A DNA stretch of 64,000 bases, taken from positions 62,001 to 126,000 of the forward strand of contig JAIRVG010000065.1 in NCBI GenBank assembly GCA_031253995.1, read 5' to 3'. The notes below the pieces were generated by a model. That model did not search any database and was not told where the DNA came from. It worked only from the letters and a program-made list of their open reading frames with translations. Shown here piece by piece: positions 1 through 8,899 of the stretch. Positions within the stretch are counted from its first letter, which is position 1. Each line of letters opens with the position of its first letter. A program made the translations under genes and the position numbers. This stretch comes from Paucimonas sp. (GTDB lineage Bacteria > Pseudomonadota > Gammaproteobacteria > Pseudomonadales > Pseudomonadaceae).

Positions 1-1057
1 TGTCCCATTTCTCCCTGTCGCGGGTGATCTTCTCGCGGGTCTTGCCATCCAGGGTCAGGCGCTTGCCAGCCTTGGCCTCGATCCGGTCGGCGTGGCCCTC
101 GACGGCGCTGAGGCGCATGTCGCCATTTGCGTGCAGGTCGAGGTTGCCGTTGTCGACAGCCATGCGGCTGCGTTGCCGGGGCGTGCCGTGGATGTCGAGG
201 TCACCGGCCGAGCGCACGCTGAGGCCGTCCCTGGCCCGCATCTGCGGTGCTTCGATGCGCACACCCGCGCCCTCGGCGGTGCTGATGATGCGGATGCGCC
301 CGGCCTGCATGGCGCCGAACAGGCTGGCGTCGATGCCTCCCGGCGTGCCCGGCAGGTGCTCGACGACCTGGCCGCTGGCGTGGTCCAGGCGGTTGCGCCC
401 GATGATCACGTCCAGGTCGCCAGGGGTGTCCAGTTCGCCGCGGGTGTGGATGCGCGGGGCGATCAGGGACAGGGCGCCTTCGGCGTTGACCAGTCCTTGT
501 GCGCCGACCGTGACTTCACCGCTGGCGTTGCGGCTGTCGAGGTACTTGATGCGCTGATCTTCCAGCTCCGGACGACCTGCGAGGAAGGTGCTCCTGGTGG
601 TGTTGATGAAGCTGCCGCCGTTGATGGTGATGCCGTTGGGGTTGGCGAGGATGTAATCCGCCGGCTTGCCGAAGATTTCCTGCGGGCCCTCGATGGTCGA
701 GGCGTTGCGGCTGATCACTTCGTTGAGGATGGTCGAGGCGGCCTGGCCCTGGAACTGCGGGTTGGCGCCCAGGGCTCCGGCGAGTTGCGACTGGCCTGCC
801 TGCACCGAGTTGTTCAGGACCACGCCCGGCTGGCCGACGTTGTAGTCGAGGAACTGGTTGTGGGACAGGCCGCTGGCGGAGGGCGGGACGATATCGATCA
901 CCGGCACGCCGTTGTGGGGATTGACCTGCGGTGTGCCGCCGGGGCCGCTGGCGGGCTGCAGGGCTGGGGTGGCCCAGGCGGTCGCGGGGGCCAGCAGGCT
1001 GGTGGCGATCGCCAGGCGCAGAAGGTCTGGGGTAAAGCGGGGCAGGGCTTTTTTCAC
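1..1057 (-). CDS. TpsA-type filamentous hemagglutinin exoprotein (3' part outside window)
   Basis: This is the N-terminal third or less of a large secreted exoprotein of a two-partner secretion system. About 352 codons are visible and the frame is still open at the window edge. It starts at a GTG (1057-1055) preceded by GAGAG; the first ~30 residues (MKKALPRF..., a hydrophobic stretch, then ATAWA) form a Sec signal peptide. The TPS secretion domain follows, with the FHA-like strings DYNVGQPGVVLNNS and NPNGITINGG, which fit the haemagglutinin activity domain recognised by TpsB. The partner transporter gene lies directly upstream on the same strand, 23 bp away. The activity of the missing C-terminal part (adhesin, hemolysin or contact-dependent toxin) cannot be read here. 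Confidence 0.9.
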   Translation of the reverse strand, partial: MKKALPRFTPDLLRLAIATSLLAPATAWATPALQPASGPGGTPQVNPHNGVPVIDIVPPSASGLSHNQFLDYNVGQPGVVLNNSVQAGQSQLAGALGANPQFQGQAASTILNEVISRNASTIEGPQEIFGKPADYILANPNGITINGGSFINTTRSTFLAGRPELEDQRIKYLDSRNASGEVTVGAQGLVNAEGALSLIAPRIHTRGELDTPGDLDVIIGRNRLDHASGQVVEHLPGTPGGIDASLFGAMQAGRIRIISTAEGAGVRIEAPQMRARDGLSVRSAGDLDIHGTPRQRSRMAVDNGNLDLHANGDMRLSAVEGHADRIEAKAGKRLTLDGKTREKITRDREKWD

Positions 1058-1080
1058 GGTGCGTTTCTCTCGGTTGGGAG

Positions 1081-2757
1081 TCAGAAAAGCAGGGTCAGTC
1101 GGGCGCGCCACTGGCCGGGTTCGAGGAGGCGGCTTGAGAGGTGGCTGACGTACAAGGTGCGTTGGTAATCGAGGTTCAACTGGCCACGGGGGGTGGCCAG
1201 TTGTATGCCGGCGAAGGCGCCGGCCAGGCGTTGCGAGGGGAGGCCGTGGTCGAAGCGGCTCCAGCCGAGGTCGAGCCCGATGGACGGGCGGACCTGGATG
1301 GGTAGTGGCGTGGCCAGCGCCAGGCTCAGGTTGTTGCGCCAGCGCGCGCCGCTGGCGCCGGTCATTGTGTAGTCGCCCTGGCCGCGCACGACGGAGTCCC
1401 CGACTGATATCTGCTCCACCGCAGGTAGCGGGTCGGGGCTGTATTGCACAACGAGGTCGCTGTCCCAACGCCAGGGCAGGGCAGGATCGAGGCCTTCGCG
1501 GCGTTGCCAGAGGCTGGCGCGGTACTTGCGGAACTGCGGTTGCGGAGTGCGGGAGTTGAACGTTTGCGTGTCGGCGCCAAGAAAAGGCAGTCCCAGGCTG
1601 TAGCCCAGGTTGATGCTCCACAGGGCGTCGTCTCGCCAGCTCAGGTTCAGGCCTGCGTCGAGGGTGGTGAGGGTGGGACTTTGCAGGATGACGGTGCGGT
1701 TGCCGATGCGGTTGTCCAGGCGCTTGTAGTTCAGTTGCAGGCTGGCGCCGAGGGCGCTGGACCGCTTGTTCCAGAGCGACCGCTCCAGGCCCAGGCTGTA
1801 GATCGCGCTCTGGCCGGTGCTGTTGAGCGACACGCCGGGTAGTGGCGCGCGATAGTTCGGGTAGTCGGCATTCAGGGCAAAGCTCCAGGCGCCGTGGGGA
1901 ATGCTGTAGCCCAGGCCGAAGCTGAGGCTCTCACCGGGCGCGGAGGGCAAGGTACGCCGGCCACGCAGATGCAGGCGATCGTTCTGCTCCAGGGGGCTGT
2001 CGAGGATGAGGTCAATGGCGGCCTGGTTGCGTCCGGTCAGTGCGGCGCCAGTGTTGTTCAGATGGGTCATGAGCTGCCAGCGCGAGGCGCGTCGGCGCTT
2101 CGAGCGGATCACCACCCGTGTCCCGCCTTGCAGGGTGCCGGGTTCCAGGTCTGCGCTGAGGTCGAAGCTCTGCAGGCGATTCATCTGGCTCAGGCCCTGT
2201 TCCAGTGCGTCCAGGGCCAGCGGCCGGCCAAGCAAATCGGGAAAGGCCCGTTCCAGCGACAGTGGCAGGTCCGGATCCGCGAATTCCACCGACTCGACGA
2301 AGCCCTCCACGATCATGATGTCCAGGCTGGCGCCGGCCTCCGGTGGATTCGCCAGGTAGGGCCGGCTGGCCAGATAGCCTTCGTGCACATAAAGCCGGGT
2401 GATCGCCTTGAGCACCTCGTTGATCTGCGCTTCGCCCATGCACGACTGGAGCAGCGGGTCGAGATGGGCGTTGAGGGTTTCACGGGTGATCAGCGTGTTG
2501 CCGGCCAGGCGCAGACCGCTGATCGGCCAGCAGTGATCCGATTGCATGGTTGGAGCGGTGGGCTCCGCAGGAAGGTTGACCGGGGGGCGCGACAGCTGGC
2601 GCAGCCGTTGCTGGCGTTCGAGCACCCGGCGTTCGCGTTGCTGTTCCCGCAACTGCTGCAGGGCCGGATCGGCCTGGACCGGGCGTACACCCAGGAAAAT
2701 CGGGGCGGCGAACATAACGCACGCCAGCAGGCATCCGGTTCGTGAAGGGCAAGGCAT
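1081..2757 (-). CDS. TpsB outer-membrane transporter, ShlB/FhaC/HecB family
   Basis: Omp85-superfamily pore that exports the adjacent TpsA exoprotein across the outer membrane. The 558-residue product has a signal peptide (about residues 1-29), a charged Gln/Arg-rich N-terminal helix like the FhaC plug helix, two POTRA domains (about 70-210) and a C-terminal beta barrel. The conserved barrel-loop motif, usually VRGF or VRGY, reads VRGQ at about 457-460. Length is normal for the family (550-590). The start ATG at 2757 has AGGGA upstream. It is transcribed first, with tpsA 23 bp downstream, so the two form one operon. Confidence 0.92.
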   Translation of the reverse strand: MPCPSRTGCLLACVMFAAPIFLGVRPVQADPALQQLREQQRERRVLERQQRLRQLSRPPVNLPAEPTAPTMQSDHCWPISGLRLAGNTLITRETLNAHLDPLLQSCMGEAQINEVLKAITRLYVHEGYLASRPYLANPPEAGASLDIMIVEGFVESVEFADPDLPLSLERAFPDLLGRPLALDALEQGLSQMNRLQSFDLSADLEPGTLQGGTRVVIRSKRRRASRWQLMTHLNNTGAALTGRNQAAIDLILDSPLEQNDRLHLRGRRTLPSAPGESLSFGLGYSIPHGAWSFALNADYPNYRAPLPGVSLNSTGQSAIYSLGLERSLWNKRSSALGASLQLNYKRLDNRIGNRTVILQSPTLTTLDAGLNLSWRDDALWSINLGYSLGLPFLGADTQTFNSRTPQPQFRKYRASLWQRREGLDPALPWRWDSDLVVQYSPDPLPAVEQISVGDSVVRGQGDYTMTGASGARWRNNLSLALATPLPIQVRPSIGLDLGWSRFDHGLPSQRLAGAFAGIQLATPRGQLNLDYQRTLYVSHLSSRLLEPGQWRARLTLLF

Positions 2758-2966
2758 GACACGTCCCTATCTTGTTGTTGTAGGACGGAAGGGCAACTCG
2801 ATGGGAGGAAAATCTAAGGCAGCGGGCATCCATCTGGATGCTGGAGAAATGCGCGATCTAGAGTGGGAAAACAGCGGGGATTGCTAGGGAAATTTCCGAA
2901 GGGAATAGGCAGCGCGGGGTCTGGCTGCCCCACCCCGGGGCTGGGGAGGGGCGAAAAAAACGCGGT

Positions 2967-3527
2967 TCAGGGGCGAATTTCGATCATCGTTCCGTCCTTC
3001 ACCAGTCGCCACACCTCCCGCATGTCCTGGTTGCGCATGGCGATGCAGCCTTCGGTCCAGTCCAGGGTGTGGAACACTTCTTCCGGGTATTCGTCCCCCA
3101 GCGGCGTGCCGTGGACCATGATCATCCCGCCCGGATTCACCCCGTCGCGCCGTGCCCTGGCCGCGTCGCTGACATTCGGATAGGACACATGGATCGCCAG
3201 GTTGTAGCGGTCGGAGACCTTGCGCCAGTCCAGCCAGTAAAAACCCTCGGGAGTGCGCTTGTCGCCTTCGCGCTCCTTGGCGCCGAGCGGTTTCTTGCCC
3301 AGGGAGATGCGATAGGTCTTCATCGGCTCGCCGGCGCTGATCAGCTCAAGGCGGCGTTGCGACTTGATCACCAGCACCTTGTCGATGCGGTCGAGGGAGG
3401 GGCTGAGGTCCGCGGGCGAGGCGGCCGGGGCATCCTGGCCGACGGGCTTGCGGATGATGGTTTCGGTAAACGCGGCCTGGGACACCGAAGCCACACCGAG
3501 GCAGAAAAGAGCGAGCAACCAGCGCAT
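2967..3527 (-). CDS. L,D-transpeptidase catalytic-domain protein (YkuD/YafK-like)
   Basis: A 186-residue exported protein with a signal peptide (MRWLLALFCLGVASVSQA) and a YkuD fold. The active site is visible as MVHGTP (about 137-142) and TEGCIAM with the nucleophile Cys161, a variant of the SxGC motif typical of YafK/ErfK-like proteins. Such enzymes make or cut meso-diaminopimelate links in peptidoglycan or link it to lipoproteins. The frame is open upstream to 3689, but the ATG at 3527 is directly followed by the signal peptide, so I chose it. Which reaction it performs (3-3 cross-linking, lipoprotein attachment or detachment) cannot be decided from sequence alone. Confidence 0.85.
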   Translation of the reverse strand: MRWLLALFCLGVASVSQAAFTETIIRKPVGQDAPAASPADLSPSLDRIDKVLVIKSQRRLELISAGEPMKTYRISLGKKPLGAKEREGDKRTPEGFYWLDWRKVSDRYNLAIHVSYPNVSDAARARRDGVNPGGMIMVHGTPLGDEYPEEVFHTLDWTEGCIAMRNQDMREVWRLVKDGTMIEIRP

Positions 3528-3553
3528 GTTTACGGTATCCCCGAAAAGCGGTT

Positions 3554-4114
3554 TCACGAATCGATAGTAGGTGGCGGGGCGAAAGAGGGCGGCAGGCAGT
3601 CGTTGCGCACCGGGTAGTGCTGCTTTTCGCGGTCCCGATAGTAGCATTCTAGTGTGACGCGCACGGTGCGGAAAGCCAGCTCGTCCCATGGGATCTCATG
3701 TTCCTCGAACAGGCGCACTTCCAGGCTCTCGACGCCGATGTCGAAGTCCAGGTCGGCCAGCTCGCCGCGGAAGAACACATGGACCTGGTTGATATGGGGC
3801 AGGTCGTAGAGATGGTAAAGGGTCAGATCCTGCAGGCGGGCGCAGGCTTCCTCCACGGTTTCCCGACGTGCGGCCTGTTCCATGGTCTCGCCGTTCTCCA
3901 TGAACCCGGCGGGCAGGGTCCAGTAGCCGCGGCGCGGCTCGATGGCACGGCGGCACAGCAGGACCTGGCTGCCATGGCTGGGCAGCACGCCGGCGACGAT
4001 GTTGGGGTTCTGGTAATGAATGGTCTGACAGTGTTCGCAGACATAGCGCAGACGGGAATCGCCGTCGGGGATGCGCTGGGTGACCGCCTTGCCGCACGCG
4101 CTGCAGTATTTCAT
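3554..4114 (-). CDS. Nudix hydrolase with N-terminal zinc ribbon
   Basis: A 186-residue Nudix hydrolase. A four-Cys zinc ribbon (CSAC near residue 4 and CEHC near 30) precedes the Nudix fold. The Nudix box runs from GFMENGE through RETVEEACA; the usual Gly before the last hydrophobic position is Cys, which I regard as normal for this subfamily. The chosen ATG (4114) has AGGA about 9 bases upstream; longer frames to 4246 would add an unlikely Arg-rich leader that crosses into the divergent gene. The substrate is probably a nucleotide-sugar, NADH-like or similar diphosphate; none is provable. Confidence 0.85.
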   Translation of the reverse strand: MKYCSACGKAVTQRIPDGDSRLRYVCEHCQTIHYQNPNIVAGVLPSHGSQVLLCRRAIEPRRGYWTLPAGFMENGETMEQAARRETVEEACARLQDLTLYHLYDLPHINQVHVFFRGELADLDFDIGVESLEVRLFEEHEIPWDELAFRTVRVTLECYYRDREKQHYPVRNDCLPPSFAPPPTIDS

Positions 4115-4244
4115 GCTTATCTTCCTGAGAGTTGCCGCTATCTTCGCCCTGCGTTCGCGCGGGCCGCAAGTGCGATCGTCAGCGGGGGTTGGGCGCGGCG
4201 CGGCTTTGGTGCATGATGCAGGACGCTTTTGGACGAGAGAAACC

Positions 4245-4844
4245 ATGCTGGACGAGCTACTTCGCCGTGTGAGCAGTCACACCCCGGGCACTTTGGAAAC
4301 CGATCGACGTTTTCCCGAGGCCGCGGTGTTGTTGCCCATCACCCGCAGCGAAGAGCCGGAACTGGTCCTCACCCTGCGCGCCAAGGGCCTATCCACCCAC
4401 GGTGGCGAGGTGGCCTTTCCCGGTGGACGCCGTGATCCGGAAGACCCGGACCTGGTGTTCACCGCGCTGCGCGAGGCCGAGGAGGAAATCGGCCTGCCGC
4501 CGGGCCTGGTGGAGGTGATCGGTCCGCTGACGCCGCTGGTGTCGCTGCATGGCCTGAAGGTCACGCCCTATGTCGGCTTGATTCCCGACTACGTCGAGTA
4601 CCGGCCCAACGACGCCGAGATCGCCGCGGTGTTCAGCGTGCCGCTGGAGTTCTTCCGCCAGGACCCGCGGGACCACACCCACCGCATCGACTACCAGGGC
4701 CGCAGCTGGTATGTGCCCAGCTACCGGTTCGGCGAATACAAGATCTGGGGGTTGTCGGCGATCATGATCGTCGAGCTGGTCAACCTGCTCTACGACGCCA
4801 GGATCAGCCTGCACCAGCCCCCCGAACGCTTCACCCCAATCTGA
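4245..4844 (+). CDS. CoA diphosphatase-type Nudix hydrolase (NudL-like)
   Basis: A 199-residue Nudix enzyme expected to cut coenzyme A or related CoA derivatives to phosphopantetheine and 3',5'-ADP. The stretch leading into the box, LSTHGGEVAFPGG, resembles the CoA pyrophosphatase signature LxxHxGQVAFPGG, and the Nudix box continues as REAEEEIGL. The start ATG at 4245 follows GGACGAGAGAAACC. It is divergent from the Nudix gene at 3554-4114, with 130 bp between them. Assignment to the CoA subgroup rests on the motif only. Confidence 0.85.
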   Translation: MLDELLRRVSSHTPGTLETDRRFPEAAVLLPITRSEEPELVLTLRAKGLSTHGGEVAFPGGRRDPEDPDLVFTALREAEEEIGLPPGLVEVIGPLTPLVSLHGLKVTPYVGLIPDYVEYRPNDAEIAAVFSVPLEFFRQDPRDHTHRIDYQGRSWYVPSYRFGEYKIWGLSAIMIVELVNLLYDARISLHQPPERFTPI

Positions 4845-4887
4845 CGAGCGGGACCACCCGCCGCGCATACACCGTGAGGATCCACGC

Positions 4888-5412
4888 ATGAAATACCGTC
4901 TGGGCGACCTGCGGGTCGAGACCCATCCGCAAAGCTGGGTAGCCCCCAACGCCACGCTGATCGGCAAGGTGCGCCTGCAGGCGGGGGCCAGTGTCTGGTT
5001 CAACGCGGTGCTGCGTGGCGACAACGAACTGATCGACATCGGCGAGAACAGCAACGTCCAGGACGGCACGGTGATGCACACCGACATGGGCTCGCCGCTG
5101 ACCATCGGCAAGGGCGTGACCATCGGCCACAACGCCATGCTCCATGGCTGCTCGGTGGACGACTTCAGCCTGATCGGTATCAACGCCGTGATCCTCAACG
5201 GCGCGAAGATCGGCAAGCACTGCATCATCGGCGCCAACGCGCTGATCCCCGAAGGCAAGGAAATCCCCGACGGTTCGCTGGTGATGGGCTCGCCGGGCAA
5301 GGTGGTGCGCGAGCTGACCGACGCGCAGAAGAAGCTGCTGGAAGCCAGCGCCGCCCACTATGTGCACAACGCCCAGCGTTACGCCCGCGACCTCGCGCCG
5401 CAGGAGGATTGA
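4888..5412 (+). CDS. Gamma-carbonic anhydrase family protein (YrdA/PaaY-like)
   Basis: A 174-residue left-handed beta-helix protein built of hexapeptide repeats (for example VAPNATLIGKV, IGENSNVQDG, IGKGVTIGHN). Three histidines at 64, 81 and 86 (VMHTDMG, TIGHNAMLHG) match the metal ligands of gamma-carbonic anhydrases. Such proteins act as trimers; many have weak or no CO2 hydratase activity, and PaaY is a thioesterase. The stop overlaps the next start (TGATG), so it is coupled to the DUF1289 gene. Confidence 0.88.
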   Translation: MKYRLGDLRVETHPQSWVAPNATLIGKVRLQAGASVWFNAVLRGDNELIDIGENSNVQDGTVMHTDMGSPLTIGKGVTIGHNAMLHGCSVDDFSLIGINAVILNGAKIGKHCIIGANALIPEGKEIPDGSLVMGSPGKVVRELTDAQKKLLEASAAHYVHNAQRYARDLAPQED

Positions 5413-5627
5413 TGAGCAACACCGTCGAAAAACCCGTGGCTTCGCCGTGCGTCAGCATCTGCGCGCTGGACGACCACGACATCTGCACCGGCTGCCAGCG
5501 CACCGCCATGGAAATCACCCGCTGGGGCCGCATGGACAACGCCGAGCGCCGCCAGGTGCTGGCCTTGTGTCATGAGCGCGCGCTGGCTGCCGGGCTGATC
5601 TTCGGCCAGGGCGCCAAGGCCAGCTGA
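5412..5627 (+). CDS. DUF1289 small Cys-rich protein
   Basis: A 71-residue protein with the DUF1289 pattern of four cysteines (SPCVSICALD and DICTGC), likely a metal-binding knuckle, followed by the helix typical of the family (EITRWGRMDNAERRQVL). The ATG at 5412 overlaps the stop of the gamma-carbonic anhydrase gene, so they are probably translated together. The function of DUF1289 proteins is unknown to me; the pairing with a YrdA-like gene is visible here but does not reveal the role. Confidence 0.8.
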   Translation: MSNTVEKPVASPCVSICALDDHDICTGCQRTAMEITRWGRMDNAERRQVLALCHERALAAGLIFGQGAKAS

Positions 5628-5695
5628 CTCTTCCGGGACTTGGCCGCGCGGGGCCTGTGCATTACCCTGTGCGGCTTATCCATCGGTCCTCTCCC

Positions 5696-6163
5696 ATGTT
5701 CTTTCTCATCGCCTATATCAGCAGCGTGGTGCTGATCAACTACGCCTTCTCCAGTGCACCGCACCTGGATGTCATCTGGTCCGCCTGGGGCGGGCTGGTA
5801 TTCGTCCTGCGCGACATGGTGCAGACCCGCTTCGGCCATGGCGCGCTGGTCGCCATGCTGGTGGCGCTGGTGCTGTCCTATGTCACCTCGGACCCGGCTA
5901 TCGCCCTGGCCAGTGCCACGGCCTTCGCCGTGTCCGAGCTGATCGACTGGCTGGTGTTCAGCATCACCAAAAGGCCGCTGCATGACCGCCTGTGGATCAG
6001 TTCGGCACTGAGCATTCCCATCGACACCTTCATCTTCTTCGGCATGATCGGCGCCCTGACGCCGGCGGTGGTCGGCACGGCGCTGGCCTCGAAGTTCGCC
6101 GGAGTCACCGCGGTGTGGCTGGCGATGGCCTGGCGGGTGCGCAAGAACGCCATCGCCAACTAA
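5696..6163 (+). CDS. Small integral membrane protein, VUT/YhhQ-like
   Basis: A 155-residue membrane protein with about five or six hydrophobic segments. The opening MFFLIAYISSVVLINYAF and the central ASATAFAVSELIDWLVF resemble Vut_1 (YhhQ) family proteins, several of which import queuosine precursors. The start ATG at 5696 is preferred over one at 5657 because the hydrophobic segment begins there. It stands alone between the DUF1289 gene and purT. The length is shorter than YhhQ of E. coli (about 220), so the transport function is only a suggestion. Confidence 0.7.
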   Translation: MFFLIAYISSVVLINYAFSSAPHLDVIWSAWGGLVFVLRDMVQTRFGHGALVAMLVALVLSYVTSDPAIALASATAFAVSELIDWLVFSITKRPLHDRLWISSALSIPIDTFIFFGMIGALTPAVVGTALASKFAGVTAVWLAMAWRVRKNAIAN

Positions 6164-6180
6164 GGCGGGACGCGGTCCCT

Positions 6181-6252
6181 TGTGGGAGCGGGTTCACCCG
6201 CGATTGCGATGGCGGATTCACTGCCGCAATCGCGGGTAAACCCGCTCCCACA
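6181..6252. repeat. REP-type inverted repeat pair
   Basis: TGTGGGAGCGGGTTCACCCG at 6181 is mirrored by GGGTAAACCCGCTCCCACA ending at 6252, with the GCGATTG/CGCAATCG arms inside. This is the classic repetitive extragenic palindrome of P. putida-type genomes, placed between a membrane-protein gene and purT. Confidence 0.85.
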
Positions 6253-6376
6253 GGGGAACGCGTACCACTCGCGATCATCGCCGCCTAAACCCCCCGGCCC
6301 TCGTGTAAAATACGCCCCTTTCGCTGGCCCGCACCGTGCTGGGGCGGTCCTGGATTTCTCCCCCTGAGGACCTGAA

Positions 6377-7558
6377 ATGACTCGTATCGGAACTCCATTG
6401 TCGCCCACCGCGACCCGCGTACTGCTGTGTGGCTGCGGCGAGCTGGGCAAGGAAGTGGTGATCGAGCTGCAACGCCTGGGCGTTGAAGTGATTGCCGTGG
6501 ACCGTTACGCCAATGCCCCGGCGATGCAGGTGGCGCACCGCAGCCACGTGATCAACATGCTCGACGGCGCCGCCCTGCGCGCGGTGATCGAGGCCGAGAA
6601 GCCGCACTACATCGTCCCCGAGATCGAAGCCATCGCCACCGCCACCCTGGTGGAGCTGGAAGCCGAAGGCTTCACCGTGGTGCCGACCGCTCGCGCCGCG
6701 CAACTGACCATGAACCGCGAAGGCATCCGTCGCCTGGCCGCCGAAGAGCTGGACCTGCCGACCTCGCCGTATCACTTCGCCGACACCTTCGAAGACTACA
6801 AGGCCGCCGCCCTGGACCTGGGCTTCCCCTGCGTGGTCAAGCCGGTGATGAGTTCGTCGGGCAAGGGCCAGAGCCTGCTGAAAAGCGCCGACGACCTGCA
6901 GAAGGCCTGGGACTACGCCCAGGAAGGCGGCCGTGCCGGCAAGGGTCGGGTGATCATCGAAGGCTTCATCGACTTCGACTACGAAATCACCCTGCTGACC
7001 GTTCGTCATGTCGGCGGCACCACCTTCTGCGCGCCGGTCGGCCACCGTCAGGAGAAAGGCGACTACCAGGAATCCTGGCAGCCACAGGCAATGAGCCCGG
7101 TGGCGCTGGCCGAGTCCGAGCGCGTGGCCAAGGCGGTCACCGAGGCCCTGGGCGGCCGCGGCCTGTTCGGCGTGGAACTGTTCGTCAAGGGCGACCAGGT
7201 CTGGTTCAGCGAAGTGTCGCCGCGTCCGCACGACACCGGCCTGGTCACCCTGATTTCCCAGGACCTGCCGCAGTTCGCCCTGCATGCGCGGGCCATCCTC
7301 GGCCTGCCGATCCCGACGATCCGCCAGTTCGGTCCGTCGGCTTCGGCGGTGATCCTGGTGGAAGGTCAATCCCAACAGACCGCCTTCGACAACCTCGGCG
7401 CCGCCTTGGCCGAACCGGACACCGCGCTGCGCCTGTTCGGCAAGCCGGAAGTCAATGGCCAGCGCCGCATGGGCGTGTGTCTTGCGCGTGACGAGTCGAT
7501 CGAAGCGGCCAGGGCCAAGGCGACCCGTGCTTCGCAAGCGGTCAAGGTCGAGCTGTAA
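6377..7558 (+). CDS. purT: Formate-dependent phosphoribosylglycinamide formyltransferase 2
   Basis: A 393-residue ATP-grasp enzyme of de novo purine synthesis: formate + ATP + GAR gives formyl-GAR. The N-terminal Rossmann-like part has VLLCGCGELGKEV (about residues 14-26); the ATP-grasp core includes VVKPVMSSSGKGQS and the metal-site stretch EVSPRPHDTG. Length equals that of known PurT proteins. A TAAAAT box at 6306-6311, about 65 bp before the start, could be its -10 element. A strong hairpin with T-run follows at 7566. Confidence 0.97.
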   Translation: MTRIGTPLSPTATRVLLCGCGELGKEVVIELQRLGVEVIAVDRYANAPAMQVAHRSHVINMLDGAALRAVIEAEKPHYIVPEIEAIATATLVELEAEGFTVVPTARAAQLTMNREGIRRLAAEELDLPTSPYHFADTFEDYKAAALDLGFPCVVKPVMSSSGKGQSLLKSADDLQKAWDYAQEGGRAGKGRVIIEGFIDFDYEITLLTVRHVGGTTFCAPVGHRQEKGDYQESWQPQAMSPVALAESERVAKAVTEALGGRGLFGVELFVKGDQVWFSEVSPRPHDTGLVTLISQDLPQFALHARAILGLPIPTIRQFGPSASAVILVEGQSQQTAFDNLGAALAEPDTALRLFGKPEVNGQRRMGVCLARDESIEAARAKATRASQAVKVEL

Positions 7559-7565
7559 GACCCAT

Positions 7566-7590
7566 CGGGGCTGCAACGCAGCCCCGTTTT
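7566..7590 (+). terminator. Rho-independent terminator after purT
   Basis: A perfect 9-bp stem (CGGGGCTGC / GCAGCCCCG) with a 3-base loop is followed by TTTT. It lies 8 bp after the purT stop and just before the 3' end of the convergent transporter gene. Confidence 0.9.
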
Positions 7591-7594
7591 CCGG

Positions 7595-8899
7595 TTACAG
7601 ATCCGAGTGCCGGGTTTCCTTCAGGCACAGCACCGCGATCAGGCTCAGCAGGGCCGCCACCGATACATAGCCCCCCACCCAGCTCAATCCCCCCATCACC
7701 ACCAGCTTCTGCGCGAAGAAGGGTGCCGCCGAGGCGCCGACGATACCCCCCAGGTTGTACGCTGCCGACGCACCGGTGTAGCGCACGTGGGTCGGGAACA
7801 GCTCCGGCAGCAGCGCGCCCATCGGGGCGAAGGTCACGCCCATCAGGAACAGCTCGATGGCCAGGAACAGCGCCACCCCGGCGGTGGACCCGGAGGTCAG
7901 CAACGGCTCCATGGCGAAGCCCGAGGCGATGGCCAGCACGGCACCGACGATCAGCACCGGCTTGCGCCCGTAGCGGTCGCTGAGCCAGGCCGACAGCGGC
8001 GTGGCCAGGGCCATGAAGACCACGGCGAAGCACAGCAGGCCGAGGAAGGTTTCGCGGGTATAGCCCAGCGTCGACACGCCGTAGCTCAGGGAAAACACCG
8101 TGGAGATGTAGAACAGCGCGTAGCACACCACCATCGCGGCGGCGCCGAGCACTACCGGCAGCCAGTACTGGGAGAACAGTTCGACCACCGGCAGCTTCAC
8201 CCGCTCCTGGCGGGCGATGGCCTTGGCGAAGACCGGCGTTTCCTCCAGTTTCAGGCGCACGTACAGGCCGACGATGACCAGCGCGGCGCTGAGCAGGAAC
8301 GGAATGCGCCAGCCCCAGGCGCGGAAGTCCTCGTCGCTGAGCAGCATGGCCAGGGCCAGGAACAGGCCGTTGGCGGCGAGGAAGCCGATGGATGGCCCCA
8401 GTTGCGGAAACATGCCGAACCAGGCGCGCTTGCCCTTGGGCGCGTTCTCCGTGGCCAGCAACGCCGCGCCGCCCCATTCGCCGCCCAATCCCAGGCCCTG
8501 GCCGAAGCGCAGCACGCAAAGCAGGATCGGCGCCCAGACGCCGATGCTGTCATGCCCTGGCAGCACGCCGATCAGGGTGGTACAGACGCCCATCAGCAGC
8601 AGCGAGGCCACCAGCGTCGACTTGCGCCCGATGCGGTCGCCGAAATGGCCGAACAACGCCGAGCCCAGCGGTCGGGCGAGGAAGGCGATGCCGAAGGTGA
8701 GGAAGGCCGAGAGCATCTGCGCGGTGCCGGAGGTCTGCGGGAAGAACACCGGACCAATCACCAGCGCGGCGGCGGTGGCGTAGACGTAGAAATCGTAGAA
8801 CTCGATGGCGGTGCCGATGAAGCTGGCGGTGGCGACCCGCGCCGGCGAATTGCCGGACGGCGCGGCATCCGCTTCGTTGTAGGTGCTGCTGGATGTCAT
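7595..8899 (-). CDS. MFS transporter, metabolite:H+ symporter (MHS) type
   Basis: A 434-residue inner-membrane transporter with 12 predicted membrane segments. It shows the MHS features: TASFIGTAIEFYDFYVYATA in the first segment, the loop 2-3 motif GHFGDRIGRKSTL and its repeat SDRYGRKPVL in the second half, and LGGEWGGAALLATE in segment 5. Relatives move proline/betaine, citrate, ketoglutarate or shikimate with protons; the substrate here is not readable. The start ATG at 8899 is chosen over an upstream frame start at 8944 because homologous sequence begins just after it. It stands alone, facing purT. Confidence 0.88.
   Translation of the reverse strand: MTSSSTYNEADAAPSGNSPARVATASFIGTAIEFYDFYVYATAAALVIGPVFFPQTSGTAQMLSAFLTFGIAFLARPLGSALFGHFGDRIGRKSTLVASLLLMGVCTTLIGVLPGHDSIGVWAPILLCVLRFGQGLGLGGEWGGAALLATENAPKGKRAWFGMFPQLGPSIGFLAANGLFLALAMLLSDEDFRAWGWRIPFLLSAALVIVGLYVRLKLEETPVFAKAIARQERVKLPVVELFSQYWLPVVLGAAAMVVCYALFYISTVFSLSYGVSTLGYTRETFLGLLCFAVVFMALATPLSAWLSDRYGRKPVLIVGAVLAIASGFAMEPLLTSGSTAGVALFLAIELFLMGVTFAPMGALLPELFPTHVRYTGASAAYNLGGIVGASAAPFFAQKLVVMGGLSWVGGYVSVAALLSLIAVLCLKETRHSDL

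Noticed and set aside
92..1168. Long plus-strand open frame opposite the TpsA gene
   Set aside because: High-GC codon bias creates antisense frames. The minus strand encodes a clear TPS domain with signal peptide; the plus product has no recognisable features.
3554..4114. Nudix box ending ACA rather than xGU considered as a broken enzyme
   Set aside because: All metal-binding Glu residues remain and this ending appears normal for the zinc-ribbon Nudix subgroup.
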